NCBI RefSeq assembly: GCF_932276165.1
Contig: NC_064011.1
Span: 3,055,501 to 3,119,500 of the forward strand
DNA length: 64,000 nucleotides
DNA from: Plutella xylostella
Lineage: Eukaryota; Arthropoda; Insecta; Lepidoptera; Plutellidae
Direction: 5' to 3'
Part shown: piece after piece, positions 34,260 to 43,000 of the stretch
Position numbering within the stretch: the stretch's first letter is position 1
Layout: each line of letters begins with the position of its first letter
Translations under genes and position numbers: made by a program
The notes under the pieces: model-generated
Database searches by the model: none
What the model saw: the letters and a program-made list of their open reading frames with translations, nothing else
What the model was told of the DNA's origin: nothing

Positions 34260-36108
34260 CATTTCTAAAGCAAGCGTCCACCTATCTATCGTATCGCACG
34301 TATTGCACCAAACGGATTGTCATAAATGTCCTGAAAACGGAAGTGGATTCTAACTAATTAGTTACAATTGTTACAGACCGTATTTAACCAATGTATTATA
34401 TTTGTTTAAGGACAAATCCGTTAAAAACCCATACTCAAACGGTATTTTATTTTTAAAATGTATGTAACTAAATGTAAAAAGTCTTAGCAAAATCGCACTC
34501 TTTATTGTCATGACTTTATACATGGACTGTAAGTACTTATTATATATTTTTACCCAACGCATACTCTGGGGGCACGGTAGTGCCCCCACCAAGTCGAGCA
34601 AAAAAGCAGCATTTTACTTTCATCATAAAGTAAAAAAGTAAAAAGTAAACCTACCGTGTTACGTATCTAACCGATTTCTTTGTTTTGGAATGTGCCGAAT
34701 ACCCTGTAGCCTGTAGGTATGAGTAGTCTATAACAATATCATATTATTATATGATACATAAAATATTCTATATTTTTTCTAATCTTTTAGGTCCGCAGTG
34801 CTATTGACAGCATGGCACTATTCCAAAACTTTTAAAAATATGACGATGTATCGATATAGTTAATGTTGTAAAAATACGTGATTTTATAATTCTCGGCTAG
34901 ATAGCCGAAAAATAAGGGTTTTTAAATTTTCACAGACGGTGAAGGCGTCAAGTTAAGCAACTAATATGCAGTGTTGTGATTGGCTGAACGATAATAAGCA
35001 GGATATTTTTTAAGTTCATGCTTTTGTAGAATTCATAAAATAAGAAACTGCGTCTTTAAATATTAACCTTCTCTAGCAACGTGTTACTAATTATTTGAGT
35101 AGTAATAATGATAATTATGTTTTTACTTGATTCACAAAAAACAAGTCAAAAATCTACACCGTGCCCTGTCTATTCATCAATCATTTAAATTTAATCGATG
35201 ATAATAAAAAAATAAAAGCAGTTGACCAAATAACAACTAGGTAGGAGTATAAGATTTAAACCAAAACTCAAGCAGACATGGCCGAAATCTTCGGCTACAG
35301 TCCACAACAGCTGCATTCATCGGGTCCGTTTTATCTTCACGACGAATATTTATGGAGCTGGCAGTCAGTAAATTGTAGCTTCTATGTGGCAAACCAGTAC
35401 CAATATGGCTTTTTAGCTTTAAACTGCTCTATTTTAAAGCTTAAAAAATCCCCGAGTCACTTTCAAACGTTGTGAAGGTAATAAACTTTTCAGTTTTTGG
35501 CGCTAGTTTTTTAAGGGTTAACCAACAGAGTTGGGACACCAAGCTAGCTTTGCAACTGAATCACAAGTGCACACAGAAAAAATTGCTAGTTGGCTATACA
35601 TTTATCTCTTTGGCTGACCGTACCTAAATCAAAAACAGTAAATGGCGCAAATCTATTTTAAATTCAAACCTTAAACTGTGACTTTTAAACTTAATTCGTC
35701 TTTAATCAAACTTCCCCATAATTACATTGCCTTTGCCAGCCTAAAAGTTGCTGTCCTATGAAAACTTTCTCTAAGTTGGGAAATTAACAAAATTATAATT
35801 TGTTTTCAAGATAAATGGAGACTGACATAGCTTATAATTTGTCATCAAGGGATTTAATATCGGAGTTGTTATGACGTTGTGTGTAACATTTACGTCAAAA
35901 TGTCTGGCAGCTTCTTTTGGAATGTTTAATTTAATACATTTTTATGAGCAATATTTTTAATTAGCAATGTTGTTATTAAAGTTAAGCCGCGCCAATGAAG
36001 AAACGAAACAAAAATGGTGGACAATATAAGAAAATCTACTGATTATGTACTTAATTTAATGTTCACAAATCGGTTCTTCGACATTAGTTCCCCTAGTAGT
36101 TGACACTA
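34260..36108. other. Intergenic stretch, one doubtful small ORF
   Basis: AT-rich. A 65-codon ORF at 35278-35475 begins in a good initiation context (cagacATGG) and its product is rich in Tyr, Phe, Ser and Gln, but no family was recognised and there is no exon or promoter support. A phrase 'cagtgttgtgattggctgaa' near 34973 recurs near 56333, a small dispersed repeat. Confidence 0.35.
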
Positions 36109-36254
36109 AGTGCCAATTTCTCCATTGTCGGCTACCGACAGGGATTGATTTTAATTAAACACGTCATCTCCATATAAAATTCATGACAGATGTGTCAAAA
36201 GTTAACCACTACTCCCTGGTTATGGTTCTAAACGAGAATGGAGAAATTGGCACT
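36109..36254. mobile_element. MITE, AGTGCCAATTTCTCCAT family
   Basis: Left end agtgccaatttctccattgt, right end aatggagaaattggcact. Internal 'cgtcatctccatataaaatt' and 'gacagatgtgtcaaaagtta' are shared with the copy at 55603-55750. Confidence 0.7.
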
Positions 36255-36959
36255 TTAAGTTGCAGACTTTGTCACGTTACCGTATTATAAATATTAAATC
36301 TTTGTTTCCCCTGAAATTTATGTCTAAAATACCTTGTGGTTAATTGTTTTTACCACCTTAATTCGGCTAGCCGACTCTCCAAGTTTTGGTAAAGTTTCTA
36401 GTGGATGGAACCCAAATATATATTTTAAGCGAGGTCGCCATTTATTTAAGCACTCAACGTAATTACTTAACATGCTCTGTTACCTATTTATCTTTTCTGA
36501 AACGGCATATAAATAAATAAATATGTGGGCACATCTCACACACGGCATATCTATTTTATACCAAACATTTTATATATCGGGTACGTTTCCTATATACCGT
36601 AATTAAACACACACATAACACACCTACCCTCAGCAAACTCACTGATAAAATTCTACCCTCTAACCAAGCCCCATCCGGTCATCAATTCGCAACCTGTAAA
36701 ATGAAAGATTTTTGAAAAGTCCTCGGTTGAATGAGAGCAATTTTAGCTTTTTCATCCCACTGGCTCCTTTGTTAATATCTGACAGATTACCGGAACCCAG
36801 ATGAGACTATGTCGAGTACTTTTAAAATATTACTAGAGTTGACTTATTGACATTTTAGGGTTCCGTATCCGAAGGTGTATAAACGTGGCGTAGGTATTTT
36901 ATTAGTTTAGTGCTAGGTACCTACTTAGCTGCATCTCATAATTATAATTATCATTATTA

Positions 36960-37085
36960 TTTAAACGGCGATACGGCTCGCGACCTATCACGTCAGTACA
37001 AATGTACAGCGAAAAGCGGGTGACTCGCATCACCTCTGACTACCCCTTCGGGGATTACAGTCTTGAGCATATGTAGGTATGTATC
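36960..37085 (+). mobile_element. SINE-like repeat, family C (3' part)
   Basis: 'ggcgatacggctcgcgacctatcacgtcag', 'gcgaaaagcgggtgactcgc', 'ccccttcggggattacagtc' then an atgtaggtatgtat tail. Confidence 0.55.
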
Positions 37086-37136
37086 TATTGATTATTACAA
37101 GTTAAAAAGTAGTGAATTTTACCAAATCGTAAAAAA

Positions 37137-37192
37137 AAAGTTTTCCAGAATGTTATTCGGCTAAGCATACCCTTTTAGCAACATTCTGTATA
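37137..37192. repeat. MITE fragment, CAGGGTG family
   Basis: Ends 'ggctaagcatacccttttagcaacattctg' next to TA. One end only. Confidence 0.4.
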
Positions 37193-37605
37193 AACCAGGT
37201 TTTAACGGGTATTTAACGCAATATTTGATTAAATCTTTCTTGTGACCGCACTAAAGAGATATCTAACACATGTCTATGTCTAGTATGTTTACAAACAGAA
37301 TTCAAAGTACTGAAAAGTTGAGTTTTCCTCCCCTTAAAAATATCTAGGAAAAGATTTTCCAACTTGATACATTTATATTAGATTGGTGAGTGAAGGTGGG
37401 CTATTAGACAGGGTTTGAGTCCGGTAAAAGAATACTAAAATTGATACCTAAACATAACATATCCTGCCCTAAAAGTAATGATAAAAACTTTGATATTTTT
37501 CACGAACTAGATGGAGTATTAGTGAAAAAGAAACGTTTCGATAAAGAAAATTCAATTTTTCACTAAGCTCTTATCAGTTCGGTTTGAATATTTGTGTTTT
37601 TATTA

Positions 37606-37836
37606 AATAAATAAATAATAATAAATATGTGGGGACATCTCACACACGGCCATCCGACCCCAAGCTAGGCAGAACCTGTGTTATGTGTGTCGGACAGCTG
37701 ATATATCTACACAAATACATAGATAGATAGATAGATACTAAATATAAATATCAACACCCAAGACCCGAGTACAAATATCTGTCTTTAAACAAATATCTGC
37801 CCCAGCCGGGAATCGAACCCAGGACCTTCGGCTCCA
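37606..37836 (-). mobile_element. SINE family B (head truncated)
   Basis: Minus-strand copy: 'aaatatgtggggacatctcacacacgg' tail side, agatagatagatagatac run, and 'ctgccccagccgggaatcgaacccagg' (box B). Box A is absent. Confidence 0.75.
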
Positions 37837-38717
37837 ATTTCGGCTTCTATTAATTGCTAGTTGCTGCAATGGTTGTCATTAGGTTGGACTCAAAACAGTT
37901 TGACAGTAAACAAAATTCGGACTGTTTTTTTTGCTTTATTTTCGTATGTGGCACACCATCTTATAAATCAACCTATCCGATTTTTTTATTAACTAATAGT
38001 TTGGTTAAAAATCTAAGTCAATTCTGTCAATGTGTTGTGAAGTAGGTACCGTGGCTGTCTCTAATAACGAAACAACAGATTCACTTGTCAAACGTATAAC
38101 AGCATTCTATTTCAGTGGAGATTAAAAAGAGCAGACTCGCCCATGTGGCAGGGTAAACTGTTTTTGAATCAGCTAAATTCAGGTCACGCTTGTTTACCTA
38201 GCTCACCTAGATAGTGTTTCAGTCGGTTTCCTATTCATAGAAAACCCTGAACTTAAAAAAATACGTTTATATTGTAGGTATAGGTATATTTTTATTGGAG
38301 ACAAACCACTATGCAAAGCACTGATGGGTTCAAAAATAGTTAAGTAATGTGAAATCTTTACCAACCGATCATGTTGTTTCTATACCGTTGAATCCTAGAT
38401 CCTGCAGAATCTAGATAATGTTAATGTCCTAGACTATTACATTACACGGCTGGTGAGTTCCCTAATTTAATGAGCATTAGTGGTTAATGAATTCCCGGTA
38501 ATGGTATGCTATTGTAATTAAATTTAATCGAGGATTTTCAGAATGTCCAAAAGTTGAAGAACAACAGAGGATTAAGTGTACGTTTTTCTTTCTTCCGATA
38601 GAGCAGTGAACATCGTTTCAAATTAGTCCAGCGCGTATACCGCTAGGTGGCGACTCTCCTGCGCCATACAAATTCGCATTTACTCACCACTACTCGATCG
38701 AATGGTGTAAAAACTAA
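37837..38717. other. Intergenic stretch, no gene seen
   Basis: AT-rich unique DNA with no recognisable coding or repeat content. Confidence 0.4.
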
Positions 38718-38950
38718 TTTGTGGGGACATCTCACACGCGGCCATCCGACCCAAGCAAGCCTGTAATAAATATGGGTCGATACTCATAATTTGATTACCT
38801 ACGAGTATGTCCGATGCCAGCTGATATAGGTATCTACATAGTTACAAATTAACACCCAAGACCCGAGTACAAAATAATATCTGTCTTAAAACAAATATCT
38901 GCCCGGACCCTGTCACCGGGAATCGAACCCGGGGCCTTCGGCAACCACTA
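38718..38950 (-). mobile_element. SINE family B (diverged copy)
   Basis: 'tttgtggggacatctcacacgcggccatccgaccc' to 'gtcaccgggaatcgaacccggggcc'. The head stops shortly after box B. Confidence 0.65.
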
Positions 38951-38998
38951 CGAACAACCCCCTTTCAGCCTAGTATACCACTTTTGTAACACCCTGTA
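38951..38998. mobile_element. MITE end, CAGGGTG family, hit by the LTR element
   Basis: 'cccctttcagcctagtataccacttttgtaacaccctgta' is the right part of a MITE. The LTR retrotransposon inserted exactly at its terminal ctgta, which is now duplicated at 45565-45569. Confidence 0.65.
38994..38998. repeat. Target-site duplication ctgta (left)
   Basis: Matches ctgta at 45565-45569 directly after the 3' LTR. A 5-bp duplication is usual for BEL/Pao and many Ty3-type LTR elements. Confidence 0.9.
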
Positions 38999-39125
38999 TG
39001 TTGCGGACAGCGAGCTATCCATCCTGCTCGCACGCACAGCGCTCCCTCGCACCCACGCACGGCGCGCTTGACCAATGAGCGCGCCTCTCCCGAGTCGAGA
39101 ACAATGGAGGCCTATTGGTCTCAGG

Positions 39126-39160
39126 TATAAATACAGGCCCTTTTTCCCTGTATTGTCAGT
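39126..39160 (+). promoter_or_regulatory. LTR core promoter: TATA box and TCAGT initiator
   Basis: TATAAATA at 39126-39133 and TCAGT at 39156-39160, with the A at +1 about 32 bases after the TATA start, the standard arthropod spacing. CCAAT (39071) and its reverse ATTGG (about 39113) lie upstream. This predicts the 5' end of the genomic RNA near 39158. Confidence 0.7.
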
Positions 39161-39397
39161 CTTAGCCTCGCTTCGACTCGGAGTTCTGCTCAGCGCAAGC
39201 TAGCAAGCTCACCACCGCCGACCGAAAGGAAGGCACCCAAAAGGGTCGAACCCCCGGTTCCCCTTTTACGCACAGGGTTGCGTTACTCCGACCGCAAGGA
39301 AGGAACCCCGACGAAGGTGAATCCTCGATTCCCTGAGTCACCCCGCCGAAGTCCGAGCCAGGGAGCAGACTTCGCGCGGGAGGTAGCATCCGCTACT

Positions 39398-39774
39398 CCA
39401 GACACCCGTCTGGCCCAGCAGCGACGCCCGTCGCTGCTACCGCGACGCCCGTCGCCACCACCGTGACGCCCGCTGCGGGTCGAGCCGGTAACCACCGCCG
39501 CTCCCCGCAGACCACCGTCCAGACACCCGTCTGGCCCAGCAGCGACGCCCGTCGCTGCTACCGCGACGCCCGTCGCCACCACCGTGACGCCCGCTGCGGG
39601 TCGAGCCGGTAACCACCGCCGCTCCCCGCAGACCACCGTCCAGACACCCGTCTGGCCCAGCAGCGACGCCCGTCGCTGCTACCGCGACGCCCGTCGTTGA
39701 CAATCGCGACGCCCGTCGCCCCGACGCCGCTGCTGCGGGTCGAGCCGGTAACCACCGCCGCTCCCCGCAGCCCC
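39398..39774 (+). repeat. 121-bp tandem repeat, about three units, in the 5' LTR
   Basis: Units start with ccagacacccgtctgg at 39398, 39519 and 39640 (period 121 exactly). Each contains perfect short hairpins: CCAGAC/GTCTGG, AGCAGCGAC/GTCGCTGCT with a GCCC loop, and GCGAC/GTCGC with a GCCC loop. The third unit carries an extra GCGACGCCCGTCG-type module around 39685-39722. The same array lies in the 3' LTR. Confidence 0.9.
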
Positions 39775-39871
39775 TCACGAATCCACGGTACGGGTCGAGT
39801 CGGCATCCTGCCCTCCCCGTGACACCAGTATAGAGAACAGTGACTAAGTGAAAGTGTTTACGAACAGTGAT

Positions 39872-39952
39872 ATGGACACCCGTCCTTCAGTGAACCTTTT
39901 ATGCCTGTTTCTCGTATTTGTGTTAACCTTTGTGTTCCGTGTGATTGTGTAA
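39872..39952 (+). CDS. Possible 26-residue hydrophobic leader peptide in the LTR
   Basis: The first ATG after the predicted transcription start opens a 26-codon ORF ending at TAA, whose last two bases begin the polyadenylation signal. The peptide is MDTRPSVN followed by about 18 mostly hydrophobic residues (Leu, Phe, Val), enough for one membrane span. No gene of this kind is known to me in LTR elements. It could be a translated upstream ORF that limits initiation at 40089, or chance. The initiation context is weak to moderate (gtgatATGg). Confidence 0.2.
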   Translation: MDTRPSVNLLCLFLVFVLTFVFRVIV

Positions 39953-39957
39953 ATAAA
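39952..39957 (+). terminator. LTR polyadenylation signal AATAAA
   Basis: AATAAA followed by a T/G-rich stretch (ttcctcttgttgagg). In the 3' LTR the equivalent is 45486-45491, where the genomic RNA should end. Confidence 0.7.
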
Positions 39958-40033
39958 TTCCTCTTGTTGAGGAGAGTGAAATCGAAACGGTATTTTTTTT
40001 CACCGCTCAGTCCACTTACTGTCCTCAACAGTT

Positions 40034-40050
40034 TGGTCCTTCGAGCCGGA
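40034..40050 (+). promoter_or_regulatory. Primer-binding site, tRNA-Tyr
   Basis: tggtccttcgagccgga begins 3 bases after the 5' LTR. It is the complement of the 3' end of eukaryotic tRNA-Tyr (TCCGGCTCGAAGG plus CCA), based on known tRNA-Tyr acceptor and T-arm sequence. Its last two bases overlap a hairpin, GATCCG (40049-40054) with CGGATC (40063-40068). Confidence 0.75.
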
Positions 40051-40088
40051 TCCGTTTCCTGACGGATCAGTGATACCAGTGTTGTGCA

Positions 40089-43000
40089 ATGTTGCTGACG
40101 TGCTCCACGCCGTCAGCCACCCCGTTTCCCGCGGCGCCGCTGTCCAGCGCGCGCCGCGCCACCGCGTCCGCGGCGCTGCCGTCCGGCACGCGCCGCCTCG
40201 CCGCGCCCGCGGCCACATTCCCCCTCGCCGGGCCGTCTGATGCGCCGACCTACCGCCCTATGGTAGTCGGTCGCGAGACGGAGCCGCGAGGGACCTCCAT
40301 CGCCGACTCAGAGCGATCCTTGATTTCCCTGCGCATCCGCCAGGTTCAGCTGAAGGCTGAAGAGCAGCTCGCCAAGCTTGCGCGAGCTAAGTTGCAAATC
40401 AACAAACAGTTGATCGAGCTAGAAGAGGCTCACATGCAACGCCGCCTTGCTTATGAAGCCGAGTCAATCTTCGAAAATGAATCAATATACGGCCCCACCG
40501 CGGCCGTACCGATGAGTCATCCGACTTCATCTTTCTCCGAATGTCGAAGCCTCGACGCTCATCCACATGCCGCCATCCCGGCGCCTATGTCCCATGGCGG
40601 GCAGACCACCCCGCCCCGAGAGACACAGTCATGTTGGCAGAGAGAAAACGAAGCCCAGCTCCGCTGCAGTGAGCTAGAGGCCCAGCCCCGCTACACCGAG
40701 CACGAGATCTGCTACGAAGCAGACTTCCCGAGCAAGCAAAGTGACGTTCCCAGTTACGGGCATACCGTCGACCGACGGCATTCCTTTCCTGTTCGTCAGT
40801 GTAGTGACAGTGAAATTTACTGCTATATCAGTGATAATGAAGATTATGAAAGTGAACATGTGAGTGACTATGTGTCACCTGTGTGCCGCGGCACAGTCAC
40901 GGGCTACCTGGAACCGGTTTCACCCTCCGACGGTAGAACCGCCGCAGGCCCAGACTACCTGAAACCTGTTCCGCCCGCCGACGACCGCACCGCCGCCAAC
41001 CATGTGAGTCACCCATTGAGTACCTGGAACAATGAATGTGTTGCGAGTGCTGACATAGTGCCAGACAATGAGTGTGTTATTGTGCATTCCGTTCCGCCTC
41101 TATTGGATAGAGACTCGCCCGACCGGGCCGACACCGCCACCTGTGATAGTGTGTGTTGTGAAAGTGAAAAAGTGCCAGTGTATGTGTGCCACAACTCCAA
41201 CCGCTGTGATGGTGACACATACATCGAGGTCGTCAATCCTGACGCCATGCCCGAGGCACGAGACCCGGCCGTCCAACCAAATGACGGCCCAACTACTACC
41301 GATGCGGTGAGTCAACCTCTGCCCATTTTCCAACAACGGTGTGACGTTGACACTCACTATGAGCGCCACGACGCCGCCGCTGTTCCTGGGTGGGACACAT
41401 CCGCCCCGCCGATTAACGGCCAACCCACGGCTGTCTCGCTGAGTCAGCGTCCGCTGACTCCACCGTTTCCCGAGCGCCGAGTCCCCGACGCTCGCCACAT
41501 GCATGTCAACCCTGACAATGCACCTGAGCGTGACACACCCGTCCCGCCGATGGACAGCCAACCTACGGCTGTCTCGCTGAGTCAGCATCCGCTGACTCCA
41601 CCGTTCCCCGAGCGCCGAAACCTCGACGCTCGTGGTGAGCGCCTAGACACTGGCGCTGTTCCTGAGTGGGACATCACCGTCCTACAGCCTGATGACCATT
41701 CCACGATCATCTTGCTGAGTCAGCAACCGCTGACAGCACCGTATCCTGAGCGCCGAAGCCTCGACGCTGAGCTTACTACACCTGTCCTCGTGTGTCGAGT
41801 ACCCGACACACGATACCATGCCGACACACACAATGTCGGCCGTGACGTCTCCACACATGAGCTGCACGTCGAGACCGACGCTGCCTTCCAATGGACGACG
41901 TCATCCATTTCCCCGTCCACTCCCGCCGCTGCCGCAGTCCTGCCGCAGCCTGCGGATTTCGTCTCTGTGCCGCTACCAGCTGTCCAGCCAACAGCACGAG
42001 ACGACTCCGCGCAGCCACGTGAGTTGCCTACGGGGGGAGCCCTTCTTCCCCCGTTGTGTGTTATTCCGCTGCGTCATCTTCCCGCTGCTGACACTGAGCG
42101 CGGGACCTCCGCTGACGTGGCCCCACCAACAGTAGCGAGCCAAACCACGCCGCTGCTCTCCGCTGCACGTCATTCCCCAAGACGCTGCCTTTTCCCCGCT
42201 GCTTCAACCCAGCGCGGGGCCTCCACTGACACAAGAGTGTCACCGCCAGCGAAGACAGTGAGGCAGCCCGCCTCACTGAATTCCTCCAAAGGCCGCACCC
42301 CGCGGCACCATCCCGCTGCTACATCCAGCAGCCGAGCCACGACCGCCCCAAGACGTCCATTCGTCGAGACGTGGATCCACGACGGGGGGAGCCCCTCTTC
42401 GTCGAGTCGTGGCCACCAACCTGAACACGCAACACGCGGTCCCACTGGCCACCCCAGGCCAGCTCCAACTACATCACCGGGTACAGCCACGCCGCTGAAG
42501 CCTACTCGGCGCCCGACGCTCGTCGTTGAAAATCACGACGTCCGTCGCTCCGTGCCACGCCGCCCCGCTGCTATGAAACAGCGCGGGGACTCCACTGGCC
42601 ACCCAAGGCCAACTCCAGTTACATCAGTGGGTACAACTACGCCGCTGATGCCCACTTGGCGCCGCTCCCTGCTGCGCCAGCCCGCTGCTACGAAACAGCG
42701 CGGGCACTCCAATGGCTACAAACAGCCAACGACGGGGGCATCATCCGAGCCTGCGCCGCAGGCGTCCCAGGTGCGCCGCCGTCGACCGCAACGTCCCGCT
42801 GCTACACAGCGCGGGATCTCCACTGGACCCACGCTACAAGTTCCAGTTGCACCAGCAAGCAAGCCTGCTAAGCTGGTGTTCACCGCACGTGACTTCTCAC
42901 CGTGCAACCACTTCCCCGCTGCTGTGAGCCAGCGCGGGGTCTCCACTACAACCGCACGCCATCCTTTGGCGTGCATCCACCTTCCCGCTGCTACCATACA

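Larger units (their letters stand above)
38999..40030 (+). mobile_element. 5' LTR of the gag-only retrotransposon
   Basis: 1032 bp, starting TGTTGCGGACAG and ending CCTCAACA (TG..CA ends). Every part I compared is identical to 44533-45564 at a constant offset of 5534. U3 is short (about 160 bp) with a TATA box and an insect-type initiator; a polyadenylation signal lies near the 3' end, so R is unusually long (about 800 bp) and U5 short. R contains a 121-bp GC-rich tandem repeat built from hairpins. The composition is far more GC-rich than the surroundings. Confidence 0.95.

Noticed and set aside
35278..35475. 65-codon ORF with good initiation context
   Set aside because: No recognisable family, no promoter or polyadenylation evidence nearby, and ORFs of this size are expected by chance.
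39398..39774. Regular hairpin repeat as a CRISPR array
   Set aside because: Units are 121 bp without variable spacers, in an insect LTR; there are no cas genes.
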